A stretch of 64,000 bases of DNA from an uncultured Roseibium sp. Its GTDB lineage: Bacteria; Pseudomonadota; Alphaproteobacteria; Rhizobiales; Stappiaceae. The notes below the pieces were generated by a model. That model made no database searches, was not told the DNA's origin, and was given only the letters and a program-made list of their open reading frames with translations. This document shows positions 10,084 to 19,779 of this stretch, piece by piece. The position numbers were made by a program, and so were the translations under genes. Position 1 is the stretch's first letter; each line of letters opens with the position of its first letter. The stretch spans positions 620,001-684,000 of the forward strand of contig NZ_CANLVF010000002.1 in assembly GCF_947494555.1 (NCBI RefSeq), in the 5' to 3' direction.

Positions 10084-10114
10084 AAAACCCGCCATTTGGC
10101 GGGTTTTTCTTTTT
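10084..10114. terminator. Bidirectional intrinsic terminator
   Basis: The stem AAAACCCGCC / GGCGGGTTTT with loop ATTT lies at 10084-10107, followed on the plus strand by TCTTTTTC and on the minus strand by TTAAATTC. It closes the 38-aa peptide gene (plus) and can also serve pepA (minus). Confidence 0.9.
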
Positions 10115-10128
10115 CCAATTGAATTTGT

Positions 10129-11628
10129 TCACCCTTCGTAGTGATCCGCCACGAGCTGATTGAGCAGCCGTACGCCATAACCTGATGCCCAACTCTGGCA
10201 GATATCGGTCTTCGGCGCTCCGAATGCCGTGCCTGCTATGTCCAGATGCGCCCAGGGCACACCGTTTGCGAAACGCTGCAGGAACTGCGCCGCAGTGACC
10301 GATCCGGCCCAACGGCCTCCGGTGTTTTTCACATCCGCATTCGGGGTATCAATCATTTTGTCGTAGCCCTTTGACAACGGCAGGCGCCAGAGCGGCTCGC
10401 CGCTCGCCTTCGCGGAGGAAAGCAGTTTTTCTGCCAGGTCGTCATCGTTTGCAAAAAGACCGGCATTGAGATTTCCGAGCGCCACGAGCACTGCCCCGGT
10501 CAGGGTCGCCAGATCGATCATGATCGAGGGCTTGTATTTTTCCTGGGTGTACCAGAGCGCATCCGCCAGCACGAGGCGTCCTTCCGCATCGGTGTTCAGG
10601 ATCTCGATCGTCGTGCCGGACATTGCCGTGACAATATCGCCAGGACGCTGCGCGTTCCCGTCAGGCATGTTCTCCACCAGTCCGATAACGCCGATCACAT
10701 TGGCCTTTGCCTTTCTGGCGGCAACAGCGTGCATCGCACCCACGACCGCGGCGGCACCGCCCATATCACCCTTCATGTCTTCCATACCGCCAGCCGGCTT
10801 GATCGAAATGCCGCCCGTATCGAACGTAACGCCCTTCCCGACAAATGCGACGGGAGCGTCGGCTTTCTTGCCTCCGTTCCAGCGCATTACCGCCAGGCGC
10901 GGTGGGCGTGCTGACCCTTGCGCCACTCCCAGAAGAGCAGCCATCTTGAGTTTCTTCATTTCCTTTTCGGTGAGGATGTCAATCTCAACACCGAGCTTTT
11001 CGAGCTCGGCCGCCTTTTTGGCAAATTCCACAGGTCCAAGGATATTCGCGGGTGCATTCACAAGATCACGCGCAAGGATAACGCCGTCCGCGATAGCCTC
11101 CGAGCCTGACCAGGATTTACGCGCCGCCTTCGGATCCGCGACCTTCAAGGTCAGTTTCAGATCCTTTTCGGGCTCTTCGCCTTTCTTCTTCGACTTATAA
11201 GCGTCGAAGCTGTAGGCGCGAAGCTTGGCGCCCATGGCGAATTCCGCCGCAGCCTGTGCGGAAATCTCGACACCTTCGGGAGCATCAAGCAGAACGTCCG
11301 CTGTCCCGGCTTTCGCTTTTGCCAGCGCCGCGAAAACCGTGCCGCCAAGCCCGCGCCAATCTTCATCCGTCAGATCTTCGGACTTGCCAATTCCAAAGAC
11401 GATCAGCCGGTCAAGTCCGACGCCCGAAGGCGCGACCAAATCCAGGCTTGATTTCTTCTTGCCAGAAAATCCGGCGATACCGGCGGCCCGCTCCAAGCCT
11501 CCTTCCAAACCCGAAACAGCCTCTCCTGCGGTCTTGCCAAGGTCAAGGTTGTCCGAGGCCAGGAGAACGGCAACGCCCTTTTTGGGAACATCCGTCTTGG
11601 AAAAGGAGATTTTAGCGAGTTTGGTCAT
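10129..11628 (-). CDS. pepA: Leucyl aminopeptidase (M17)
   Basis: A 499-residue protein of the usual length for PepA. It cleaves N-terminal amino acids from peptides using two metal ions. The C-terminal catalytic domain shows [38 protein letters not shown] and [18 protein letters not shown], which contain the metal ligands and the catalytic lysine and arginine. The N-terminal domain is the alpha/beta macro-like part. ATG 11628 has AGGA 7 nt upstream; five extra residues in the longer frame are rejected. Cytoplasmic. It is divergent from lptF. Confidence 0.97.
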   Translation of the reverse strand: MTKLAKISFSKTDVPKKGVAVLLASDNLDLGKTAGEAVSGLEGGLERAAGIAGFSGKKKSSLDLVAPSGVGLDRLIVFGIGKSEDLTDEDWRGLGGTVFAALAKAKAGTADVLLDAPEGVEISAQAAAEFAMGAKLRAYSFDAYKSKKKGEEPEKDLKLTLKVADPKAARKSWSGSEAIADGVILARDLVNAPANILGPVEFAKKAAELEKLGVEIDILTEKEMKKLKMAALLGVAQGSARPPRLAVMRWNGGKKADAPVAFVGKGVTFDTGGISIKPAGGMEDMKGDMGGAAAVVGAMHAVAARKAKANVIGVIGLVENMPDGNAQRPGDIVTAMSGTTIEILNTDAEGRLVLADALWYTQEKYKPSIMIDLATLTGAVLVALGNLNAGLFANDDDLAEKLLSSAKASGEPLWRLPLSKGYDKMIDTPNADVKNTGGRWAGSVTAAQFLQRFANGVPWAHLDIAGTAFGAPKTDICQSWASGYGVRLLNQLVADHYEG

Positions 11629-11861
11629 TCGTCGGTCCTTCAATAATCTTCCGATTGTTTCTTTGCATGAACGTGCAATTCTGTGGCGCGAAAACGGCCT
11701 GGATTTGTCCGCAAATCATGGGGTTTCAACAGCTTTTCGGCAAGAGCCGTCAAAATTAATGTATATTAACCATTCTTATTTATGCGGCGTTCACCACATT
11801 ACGTGTTATTCGATGGCGGGCGTTTTTTACATTTTTTCTAGGGGACCTGGTCCGGCCAGAC

Positions 11862-13046
11862 ATGAACACGCTTGAACGGTACATAATCCGCCGGACACTT
11901 TATGCTTTCACCTTGACGATTGCAGCGATGACCGGAGTTGTGTGGGCGACGCAGGCCCTCAGACAACTGGATCTTGTAACGTCGAAGGGACAGACGATCG
12001 TTCAGTTTATCGGCATCACGATGCTGGCGCTTCCGTTCCTGATCATGATTGTCGCGCCGTTCGCGCTGATGCTTGCCCTGATCCTTGTTTTAAACGCGCT
12101 TTCCGGTGACAGCGAACTCATCGTTATCGATGCGAGCGGCGGATCAAGGTTTCTGGTTCTCAAGCCCGTCATGCTCTTCTCGGTTGCCGTCATGATGCTG
12201 ATTGCGAGCTTGTCGCTTTACGTCGCTCCGACTGGGCTGGCACAGCTTAGGACGGAAATTACACGTGTGCGAGCTGACCTGGTTGCCAATATCGTGAAAC
12301 CGGGCAAGTTTATCTCAGTCGAAAGCGGTCTTACCTTTCACATACGCAATCGGACCGGCAATGGCACTCTGGACGGCCTCCTGCTGCACGACACGCGCGA
12401 TGCAGAAACCGCATTCACATATCAGGCCGACACCGGCCAGATCGTCGAAGCTTCGGATCGCACGCTTCTGATCATGCAAAACGGCACGATCCAGCGACGC
12501 CCCAAACAACAAGGCGATATTTCCATCGTCCGCTTTCAGTCCTATGCATTCGACCTTTCGAATCTGATCCCCGAAGCCGGAGAACCGGTATTCAAAGCCA
12601 GCGAACGCACAACCGCCAATCTTATCTCCCCAGGCCGGAATGATGCCTACGCATTGAAAAACCCGGACAAGCTGGCGAAAGAGCTGCACGAACGCTTCAG
12701 TCAGCCGCTTTATGCGATCGCGTTCGGCCTCATCGTATTTGCATTCCTCGGCAAGGCCAGAACGACCCGGCAGGGCCGCGGCGCTGCCATCGTCGGAGCG
12801 ATCGCGTGCTGTGTCATCCTGCGGACCTCCGGATTCGGTGTTACAGCCATATCGGGCGTTTCGCCGATCTTGCTTGGTTTGCTTTATCTGGTTCCCGTCG
12901 CCGGATCGGGACTTGCCCTTTTCGCGATCTTCAAAGAGGAGCGCGGGCAACCACGCTGGCTGAGCAATCTGCAGCTTGCCGTGAACGAACGCATTGAAGC
13001 CATCGGCAACCGATTGAACAGCCGGCAAACCGGGGGTGCTTCATGA
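11862..13046 (+). CDS. lptF: LPS export permease LptF
   Basis: A 394-residue inner-membrane protein starting MNTLERYIIRRTLYAFTLTIAA, the typical LptF/YjgP N terminus. Three membrane spans are visible before a large periplasmic beta-jellyroll domain (about residues 95-265), and three after it (IAFGLIVFAFLGKA, AAIVGAIACCVIL, ILLGLLYLVPVAGSGLALF). With LptG and the LptB ATPase it extracts lipopolysaccharide from the inner membrane. It overlaps lptG by 4 bp (ATGA), so the pair is translationally coupled. The Shine-Dalgarno upstream of ATG 11862 is weak. Confidence 0.96.
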   Translation: MNTLERYIIRRTLYAFTLTIAAMTGVVWATQALRQLDLVTSKGQTIVQFIGITMLALPFLIMIVAPFALMLALILVLNALSGDSELIVIDASGGSRFLVLKPVMLFSVAVMMLIASLSLYVAPTGLAQLRTEITRVRADLVANIVKPGKFISVESGLTFHIRNRTGNGTLDGLLLHDTRDAETAFTYQADTGQIVEASDRTLLIMQNGTIQRRPKQQGDISIVRFQSYAFDLSNLIPEAGEPVFKASERTTANLISPGRNDAYALKNPDKLAKELHERFSQPLYAIAFGLIVFAFLGKARTTRQGRGAAIVGAIACCVILRTSGFGVTAISGVSPILLGLLYLVPVAGSGLALFAIFKEERGQPRWLSNLQLAVNERIEAIGNRLNSRQTGGAS

Positions 13047-14137
13047 TCCTCGGCAGAACGCTGGCAATCTATCTTTCGAACCGGTTTTTGAAGGCAATCC
13101 TGGGCCTTTTCCTGTTTGCAGCCGTTCTGATGTTCCTGTTCGACGTGCTGGAACTCGTCAGACGAGGCGGTGATCGCGAAGGCTTTTCTGTCCTGCGGGT
13201 TGCCCTGATATCGCTGCTTCGCGTGCCCCTGCTCCTCGAACAGGTCATTCCCTTCACGGTACTCTTCGGTTCCATTGCCGCCTTCGTTACGCTAAGCCGT
13301 GCTCTTGAACTTGTCGTAACCAGGGCATCAGGGATCTCGGTTTGGCAGTTTTCGTTGCCTGCAGTCGTGGTGGGCACCCTCCTCGGAATTTTCTCAATCA
13401 CCGTTTACAACCCGGCAGCCGTCTGGTTTCAGCAGAAGTCGGATGAAGTCGCTACGGGCCTCTTCGGCTCCGACCAGACGTTTTTGCTGCAGAACACGAA
13501 TGAAGTCTGGGTGCGGCAAGACGGGCTCGACGGCGAATCCGTGCTTCTTGCCAAGCAATTGCTGGATGGTGGAACAAGGCTTCTCGGTGTGACCGTCTTT
13601 ACTTTCGGCAAGGACGGCACGTTCCGGGAACGGATCGAAGCCGATGAAGCTCGTCTGGGAGACGAAATCTGGTATCTGTCAGACGCGATCGTTTACACCA
13701 CCGAGCAAGATCCACAGCCTTATGGACAATATCAGGTCAGCACATTTTTAACCGCGACGGAGGTGCGCGAGAGCATCGGATCGCCTGAATCGATCTCTTT
13801 CTGGAACCTGCCCCGCTTCATCGAATTGGCGAGAAATGCGGGTTTGCCAGCCTATAGGTACAATTTGCAGTACCAGACACTTCTGGCAAGACCGCTTCTT
13901 TTGGTCGCTATGATTTTGATTGCAGCGGCAGTTTCCCTTAAAGTATCGAGGTTTGGTGGCTTGGGAAGTATGATTCTGGGTGGAATCCTATCCGGGTTCG
14001 TGCTTTACGTTCTTACCGAGCTGGCCAAGGATTTCGGGGGGGCCGGGATCGTCCCTCCGCTGGTGGCTGCGTGGGCGCCTGGAGTGTTTGGAGTACTAAT
14101 GGGGTTGACTATTCTCTTGCATCAGGAGGACGGATGA
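13043..14137 (+). CDS. lptG: LPS export permease LptG
   Basis: A 364-residue partner of LptF with the same architecture. N-terminal spans are at about residues 10-35, 50-80 and 95-120, a periplasmic domain follows, and C-terminal spans are near residues 280-355 (LLLVAMILIAAAVSLKVSRFGGLG, MILGGILSGFVLYVLTELAKDFGG). The LYVLTELAKDFG and APGVFG segments are typical of LptG. It overlaps both lptF and lptD by 4 bp, so lptF-lptG-lptD form one coupled unit that moves LPS from the inner to the outer membrane. Confidence 0.96.
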   Translation: MILGRTLAIYLSNRFLKAILGLFLFAAVLMFLFDVLELVRRGGDREGFSVLRVALISLLRVPLLLEQVIPFTVLFGSIAAFVTLSRALELVVTRASGISVWQFSLPAVVVGTLLGIFSITVYNPAAVWFQQKSDEVATGLFGSDQTFLLQNTNEVWVRQDGLDGESVLLAKQLLDGGTRLLGVTVFTFGKDGTFRERIEADEARLGDEIWYLSDAIVYTTEQDPQPYGQYQVSTFLTATEVRESIGSPESISFWNLPRFIELARNAGLPAYRYNLQYQTLLARPLLLVAMILIAAAVSLKVSRFGGLGSMILGGILSGFVLYVLTELAKDFGGAGIVPPLVAAWAPGVFGVLMGLTILLHQEDG

Positions 14138-16515
14138 GGCCGATGTCTTTGCCGCCATTCCTGAAGACAGAGATGTGGGTTAAGCGGGGCAGTCTGCTGG
14201 CGGCGGCAAGCACGTTCGCCATAGCGGCAGCCCTTTTGCATGGTGTCACCTCCCATGCAACCGCTCAGGATCTGACCAGCGGTCTTACCGGTGAAATAGA
14301 CGAAAACCAGGAACTTCTGCTCGAATCGAGTGAGATTACCTACGACTTTGACAACGACGTCATTGTCGCGACCGGCAGTGTTCAGGTCTATTACGACGGC
14401 AATACCGTACAGGCCCACAAAATCGTTTTTGACCGTAAAACAGGCCAGCTGACCGCCAGTGGCAATGTGATCTTCATTGAAACCAACGGGAACGTCGTTC
14501 GCACGCCAGAACTCACGCTTTCGGAGGACTTCGCGGACGGGTTTGCCAACGCGCTGCAGATCGACACGACCAAGCGAACACGCTTCCTCGCCGAAAAGGC
14601 ACGGCGCGAAGGCAGTAACGTCACCACGATCGAAAATGGTGTCTATACGGTCTACACCAAGCCAACCAATCCGCCGGACAAGCCGCCGCTATGGCGCGTC
14701 CGCGCCGAAAAAATCATCCACAAGCAGCAGGAAAAGATTATCCGCTTCGAAAACGCTGCTTTTGAGGTCTACGGCAAGCCGATAGCTTATTTACCCTATC
14801 TTTCGATGCCTGATCCGTCCGTGAAGCGAAAGTCGGGGTTCCTGATCCCGAGCGGTATCGTGGATGACAAGCTCGGCTATGGTGTAACGGTGCCCTACTA
14901 CTGGGCGCTAAGCCCGCACTACGACCTGACAACCACCTTGACGCCGCTTACAAAGCAGGGGCTCTTTGGTGACGTACAATACCGGCAAAGATTCAGAGCC
15001 GGCCAGGTGAGCTTTTCTGCCGCAGGTCTTTTCCAGGCACAGCCAAGTCAGTTTACGACATCAAGAGCCGACGAACGCTGGCGCGGTGCTGTCAATTCAA
15101 CCGCTTCATTCCGCGTAAGCAAAGACTGGACCTTAGGCTGGAACATTACCTACAAGAGCGACCGGCAATTCTTCCAGGATTATTCCATGGCAAGTTTCGG
15201 TGGCGGCGATCCTTCCCAGATCTATTTTGAGGGCAGAAACGAGCGCAATCTGCTGTCGGTCAGGGCCTATGCGTTCCAGATTTCGCAGGAAGACTACGAA
15301 AACAGCGACTTCGACGCAGACGGGTTTTCCCCGATCGGGAGTTCTCTTCAAGACAAGCAGCCACTCGTACTTCCTGTCATCGACTATGATTATGTCTTTG
15401 CCGATCCCATTCTGGCAGGCGAACTCGCTCTGGCTGCGAATTTCACGTCTTTGACCCGCGACGAAACCGATGCCTTTTCAATTGACGGAGGAACGACGCC
15501 AAAGTTTCGCGGTGTAGACGGAACCTTCTCGCGCCTGTCAATGCAAGGGGACTGGCGTCGCACCTTCATCGATCCATTCGGTCAGACGTTTACGCCCTTT
15601 GCCTATATGCGGGGAGACCTCTTCTTCCTGGCATCACCCGACTCTGATGTGACCGCCCTCGCCGGTGAGAGCTTCGTCGGCCGCGCAATGCCGGCCGTCG
15701 GGCTTGAGTATCGATATCCGATCATCGCGACATTTCAGGGCGGCAACCAGGTTTTTGAGCCCATTGCCCAGGTTGTGGCCCGCCCGAATGAACAACGGAT
15801 TGGTGAATTGCCGAACGATGATGCCCAAAGCATCGTGTTCGATACGACAACGCTGTTTGACTATGACAAGTTTTCGGGATTTGACCGGGCGGAAGGCGGA
15901 ACGCGTCTCAACGTCGGGCTGAACTACAAGCTCCAGCTCGACAGCGGCTACTATCTGAGCGGTCTGTTCGGGCGTTCCTATCAGCTGGCAGGTGAAAACT
16001 CATACGCAGTCCCTGACATTCTTGGTGCCACCGAAGATTCGGGACTGGCGGCAGATCTGTCGGACTATGTCGGCAGCCTCTACCTGGATACCCAATATGG
16101 GGTGAAAGTCGGAGCCCAAGCGCGCTTCGATAAAGATGATTTCACCGTCAATCGCCTGCAGGCGCAAGCCAGTGCGATATACGGTCCAGTGGTTTCTTCC
16201 CTCGCCTATGCGTTTCTTGGCGAGCAACCTGATGTCGGGATCGATGATCCGCGGGAAGAAATTCTCGGAGCGGCCAGCCTTCGGCTGCAGGAAAACTGGC
16301 GCGTGTTCGGGTCCATGCGCTACGATATCGAAAACTCGAACATCGTTCAGGATGGTGTCGGCATTGGCTATGATGACGAAGGGTTTTCGCTGTCCGTTTC
16401 ATTTGCAGAAGACCGCTCCCGTAATGACGGTGACACGGTTAACCGCACGCTTTATTTCCGCATCGGACTAAGAACAATCGGAAACACGCAAGTGTCGAGT
16501 GGCGCGCTGAACTGA
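14134..16515 (+). CDS. lptD: LPS assembly outer-membrane protein LptD
   Basis: A 793-residue protein. ATG 14134 overlaps the lptG stop as ATGA and was preferred over an upstream in-frame start inside lptG. A signal segment (about residues 20-45, ending HATAQD) precedes an OstA/LptA-like jellyroll (ITYDFDNDVIVATGSVQVYYDG, IVFDRKTGQLTASGNV). A large C-terminal beta barrel follows, with alternating aromatic strands (LGWNITYKSD, LNVGLNYKLQLDSGYYLSG). With LptE it inserts LPS into the outer leaflet. Its position directly after lptFG and before surA, a chaperone for LptD and other barrels, fits one assembly pathway. Confidence 0.96.
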   Translation: MRPMSLPPFLKTEMWVKRGSLLAAASTFAIAAALLHGVTSHATAQDLTSGLTGEIDENQELLLESSEITYDFDNDVIVATGSVQVYYDGNTVQAHKIVFDRKTGQLTASGNVIFIETNGNVVRTPELTLSEDFADGFANALQIDTTKRTRFLAEKARREGSNVTTIENGVYTVYTKPTNPPDKPPLWRVRAEKIIHKQQEKIIRFENAAFEVYGKPIAYLPYLSMPDPSVKRKSGFLIPSGIVDDKLGYGVTVPYYWALSPHYDLTTTLTPLTKQGLFGDVQYRQRFRAGQVSFSAAGLFQAQPSQFTTSRADERWRGAVNSTASFRVSKDWTLGWNITYKSDRQFFQDYSMASFGGGDPSQIYFEGRNERNLLSVRAYAFQISQEDYENSDFDADGFSPIGSSLQDKQPLVLPVIDYDYVFADPILAGELALAANFTSLTRDETDAFSIDGGTTPKFRGVDGTFSRLSMQGDWRRTFIDPFGQTFTPFAYMRGDLFFLASPDSDVTALAGESFVGRAMPAVGLEYRYPIIATFQGGNQVFEPIAQVVARPNEQRIGELPNDDAQSIVFDTTTLFDYDKFSGFDRAEGGTRLNVGLNYKLQLDSGYYLSGLFGRSYQLAGENSYAVPDILGATEDSGLAADLSDYVGSLYLDTQYGVKVGAQARFDKDDFTVNRLQAQASAIYGPVVSSLAYAFLGEQPDVGIDDPREEILGAASLRLQENWRVFGSMRYDIENSNIVQDGVGIGYDDEGFSLSVSFAEDRSRNDGDTVNRTLYFRIGLRTIGNTQVSSGALN

Positions 16516-16558
16516 TAGAAGTTTCGGCTCTCGTTTATCCGGATGCAATCTGGTCGTT

Positions 16559-16588
16559 CACGACATTATGTGTACACAATGTGTCGTG
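16559..16588. promoter_or_regulatory. 30-bp palindrome upstream of surA
   Basis: Outer arms CACGACA (16559-16565) and TGTCGTG (16582-16588) are perfectly complementary. They are centred on the same axis as the inner perfect palindrome TGTGTACACA (16569-16578). The symmetry around 16573/16574 looks like a dimer-binding operator. It lies 44 bp after lptD and 131 bp before surA, in the only sizeable gap of the envelope block. The cognate regulator is unknown. Confidence 0.6.
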
Positions 16589-16719
16589 AGACATTTTACT
16601 GCCATCAATTTGGGCATCATGCCGGTAATATTTTGAATTTGTGATCGCGATATGCGAGAAAGCGTACCACAAGAACATTAACTTCGGTTTGGCTTCTCGC
16701 CAGCACGGATGGTTGAACA

Positions 16720-17640
16720 ATGCGACTGCGTTTCGTCCCGGTAATTTTGGGCCTTGTTCTGGCGTTAGCCGCGCCAGTAACGACACCTTCTCATGCGGCC
16801 ATCAAGGTTACGGTCAACGACGTTCCAATCACCGACTATGATATCAGTCAGCGCGCCCGCCTTATCACGCTTACCCAGCGAAAGTCCGCGTCGATTGCAA
16901 AACGGCAAGCAGAGCAGGAGCTGATCGATGATCAGGTAAAGCTTGCAGAAGCCGAGCGAATGGGAATCGACATTGCCCAATCCCAGATCGACAACGCGTT
17001 CAACAACATTGCACGCAACGTTAAGATGTCGCCCTCACAGCTCTCTAAGGCGCTTCGCAGCGGAGGTGTGAAACCTGAGACCCTTAAAGCGAGGCTGAAG
17101 GCCCAGCTAGCCTGGAACCAGCTCCTGCAAAGGCGTTTCAGAGGCCAGATCGAAGTCGACGAATCCGACATTATTGCCGCCCTGCAAAAGAAGGACGAAG
17201 CCGAGCGGCAAAAGTCGGTCGAATATGATCTCAAGCGGATCATCGTCGTTGTTCCGAAAAACTCCTCAGGCGGCTTCAAGTCGAAACGCAAGCAGGAAAG
17301 CAACAAAATTCGCGCCGCATTCAACAGTTGCGACGAAGCTGGTAGCATTTTGGGTCAGTACAGCGAAGTTGTGGTGCAGCCCATCGGCCGCCGCCTGGAA
17401 ACAGAACTTCCGGAAAATATACGCGACGAAATCAACTCGCTTTCGCCCGGCAGCCTGACCAAACCATCCACGACTCCGGTTGGCTATGAAATGATAGCGA
17501 TTTGCGGCAAGCGGGAAATCGCGTCTGATATCGCGGTGCGCGCAGAGCTGGAAAACGAACTGCGCGCCAAAGAAGGCGAAAGCCAGTCTCGCAGGTATCT
17601 CATGGATGTTCGTCGCCGCGCGACAATCATCCACCGCTGA
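16720..17640 (+). CDS. surA: SurA-like periplasmic chaperone
   Basis: A 306-residue protein with a clear signal peptide (RFVPVILGLVLALAAPVTTPSHA). A SurA N-terminal domain follows (IKVTVNDVPITDYDISQRARLI, EQELIDDQVKLAEAERMGI). The C-terminal part (residues ~165-270) aligns in layout with one parvulin-like domain (VEYDLKRIIVVVPK ... SLSPGSLTKPSTTPVGYEMIAICGKR). It is shorter than E. coli SurA (428 aa), with one instead of two isomerase-like domains, as is common in alphaproteobacteria. It helps outer-membrane proteins, including LptD, to fold. It is followed by pdxA after 5 bp. Confidence 0.88.
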   Translation: MRLRFVPVILGLVLALAAPVTTPSHAAIKVTVNDVPITDYDISQRARLITLTQRKSASIAKRQAEQELIDDQVKLAEAERMGIDIAQSQIDNAFNNIARNVKMSPSQLSKALRSGGVKPETLKARLKAQLAWNQLLQRRFRGQIEVDESDIIAALQKKDEAERQKSVEYDLKRIIVVVPKNSSGGFKSKRKQESNKIRAAFNSCDEAGSILGQYSEVVVQPIGRRLETELPENIRDEINSLSPGSLTKPSTTPVGYEMIAICGKREIASDIAVRAELENELRAKEGESQSRRYLMDVRRRATIIHR

Positions 17641-17645
17641 TCGGA

Positions 17646-18665
17646 ATGGACGCCAACAAAACGCCGGTTGCTGTCAGCATGGGAGAGCCTGCCGGGATCG
17701 GCCCGGAGCTGGCGTTACTCGCCTGGACCAACAGGAAATCTCTCAGGCTGCCACCGTTCTACATACGGGCTGACAAGTCGCTTTTGCAAGAGCGTGCAAA
17801 CACGATTGGTCGGAAGATACCGCTCGAGGCCTGCGCGCCGGAAGATGCGTATTCCCTATTCCGAAAAGCACTGCCCGTGGTCCAGACAGGATCGCAGCTC
17901 TCTGACAAACCCGCGATCGAACAGGAAGAAACCGCTGCCACTGTCGTCGCCTCCATCGAGCACTGTGTAGAGGACGTCAGGGACGGAAGAGCGTCTAGTC
18001 TTGTGACGAGCCCGATCAACAAGGCAGCGCTCTATAAAACCGGCTTCTCGTTTCCAGGTCACACAGAATTCCTGGGCGCGCTTGCGGCTCAACATTGGCC
18101 AGGCGAGCCGGCAAATCCGATCATGATGATTGCCGGCCCGGAGTTGATGGTCATCCCTGCCACAATTCATATCCCGCTCAAAGATGTGCCGAGCAGCCTG
18201 AGCGAGGACCTTATCGTTGAGACAGCGCAAGTCGCTGCAAGGGACCTCAAGACACGCTTCGGATACACGCAGCCAAGGATTGCCATTTGTGGGCTGAACC
18301 CGCATGCAGGTGAAAATGCCTCGATGGGGAGCGAAGACAGGGACATTATCGCGCCGGCGGTCAAGAAACTGAACTCCATGGGAATTGCCGCAACCGGCCC
18401 CCACCCAGCCGATACGCTGTTCCATGCGGCCGCCCGTCAGACCTATGATTGCGCTATCGGCATGTATCACGACCAGGTGCTCGTGCCTGCCAAAACAATC
18501 GGGTTCGATGACAGTGTCAATGTCACACTCGGGCTTCCGTTTATCAGAACATCGCCCGATCACGGAACTGCCTATAATCTCGCAGGAACCGGAACGGCGC
18601 GGATCGACAGTTTCACTGCGTCTTTGCGCCTGGCGCATGCGCTCGCAAATCCAGACACGCTCTAA
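17646..18665 (+). CDS. pdxA: 4-hydroxythreonine-4-phosphate dehydrogenase
   Basis: A 339-residue protein. PdxA oxidises 4-phosphohydroxy-L-threonine in the DXP-dependent pathway to pyridoxal phosphate. Diagnostic segments include [17 protein letters not shown] at the N terminus, [38 protein letters not shown] and [13 protein letters not shown], which contain the three metal-binding histidines, and [21 protein letters not shown] near the C terminus. The surA-pdxA-rsmA order is widespread in proteobacteria. The stop overlaps the rsmA start (TAATG). Confidence 0.97.
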   Translation: MDANKTPVAVSMGEPAGIGPELALLAWTNRKSLRLPPFYIRADKSLLQERANTIGRKIPLEACAPEDAYSLFRKALPVVQTGSQLSDKPAIEQEETAATVVASIEHCVEDVRDGRASSLVTSPINKAALYKTGFSFPGHTEFLGALAAQHWPGEPANPIMMIAGPELMVIPATIHIPLKDVPSSLSEDLIVETAQVAARDLKTRFGYTQPRIAICGLNPHAGENASMGSEDRDIIAPAVKKLNSMGIAATGPHPADTLFHAAARQTYDCAIGMYHDQVLVPAKTIGFDDSVNVTLGLPFIRTSPDHGTAYNLAGTGTARIDSFTASLRLAHALANPDTL

Positions 18666-19507
18666 TGGCCCAGATTGACGACCTCCCTCCGCTCCGGGAT
18701 GTCATTTCCACTTATGGACTGAACGCGAAAAAGTCGCTCGGCCAGAATTTTCTGCTGGATTTGAACCTGACCTCCCGGATTGCCCGCTCAGCCGGAGACC
18801 TCAGTGATTGCACTGTGCTGGAAATCGGCCCAGGCCCAGGGGGCCTGACCCGCGCCCTGCTCGCTGCCGGTGCAAAGCGGGTTGTTGCGATCGAAAAGGA
18901 CAGTCGCTGTCTCCCGGCGCTTGCTGAGATTTCAGACCATTATCCAGGACGGCTGGAGGTGATTGAGGGCGATGCCCTGCAACTGGACCCAGTGGTTCTT
19001 ACCGGCGGCGACAAGGTCAGGATTGCGGCGAACCTGCCCTATAATGTTGGGACCCAATTGCTCGTCAACTGGATAACCACGCCGGCCTGGCCACCATTCT
19101 GGTCCTCACTGACGCTCATGTTTCAAAAGGAAGTCGGGGAGCGGATCGCAGCTCAGCCCGGTTCGAAAGCTTACGGACGCCTTGGCGTGCTTGCGGGCTG
19201 GCGCTGCAAGGGCGGTATCTTGTTTGACATCAGCCCCAAGGCTTTTACTCCGCCCCCCAAAGTTACATCTGCCGTTGTTCACCTGATCCCTAACGACAAT
19301 CCCCTTCCCTGTGCTCTTGTCTCACTGGAGAAAGTGACGGCTGCTGCATTCGGCCAACGACGCAAAATGCTTCGCGCAAGCCTGAAGTCCCTTTCCGGCG
19401 ATGCTGAGAACCTGATCCGGCAAGCCGGTTTAGAGCCGACGTCGCGCGCGGAAGAAATAGATATTGGCGGGTTCGCCGCGCTCGCGAATGTTTTCAAAGG
19501 TGTTTAG
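18665..19507 (+). CDS. rsmA: 16S rRNA dimethyladenosine transferase
   Basis: A 280-residue protein of the KsgA/RsmA family. It dimethylates two adjacent adenines at the 3' end of 16S rRNA using SAM. The sequence [11 protein letters not shown] is the typical N-terminal motif, [16 protein letters not shown] is the SAM-binding loop, and NLPYN is the catalytic motif IV. The C terminus ([15 protein letters not shown]) is the conserved helical domain. It starts at the last base of the pdxA stop codon, so it is translationally coupled. Confidence 0.98.
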   Translation: MAQIDDLPPLRDVISTYGLNAKKSLGQNFLLDLNLTSRIARSAGDLSDCTVLEIGPGPGGLTRALLAAGAKRVVAIEKDSRCLPALAEISDHYPGRLEVIEGDALQLDPVVLTGGDKVRIAANLPYNVGTQLLVNWITTPAWPPFWSSLTLMFQKEVGERIAAQPGSKAYGRLGVLAGWRCKGGILFDISPKAFTPPPKVTSAVVHLIPNDNPLPCALVSLEKVTAAAFGQRRKMLRASLKSLSGDAENLIRQAGLEPTSRAEEIDIGGFAALANVFKGV

Positions 19508-19750
19508 CTTCTCGGCTGTGGCCGGCTGCCCCGCAGAGGACTGAAATTTCTCTTGAATTTTTCGTCCCTCGTCCGGCACAAGATCCCGGCGCAGCCAATT
19601 CGGCCAATGCTCCTCGTCCCTAGAGAGATAGAGCGCCGCGGGCGCCATGTGTTGGCGACATCTGAAAAAGCGTTTGATCCAACTGCGCAACAACGTGATC
19701 TCCCCTGTGTTTACCAAGGGGAAAATGACAGTTCATATTCAATATGTAAC

Positions 19751-19776
19751 TGAATGATCATGCATGATATCATTCA
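19751..19776. promoter_or_regulatory. Inverted repeat abutting the LysR gene start
   Basis: TGAATGAT (19751-19758) and ATCATTCA (19769-19776) are perfect reverse complements separated by 10 bp that include CATGCATG. The right arm ends 3 bp before the ATG of the LysR gene. A site for autoregulation is plausible but not shown. Confidence 0.45.
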
Positions 19777-19779
19777 AAA

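Noticed and set aside
11756-11769. TTAA-N6-TTAA before lptF as CtrA box
   Set aside because: Spacing is 6, not the 7 of the CtrA consensus, in an AT-rich gap.
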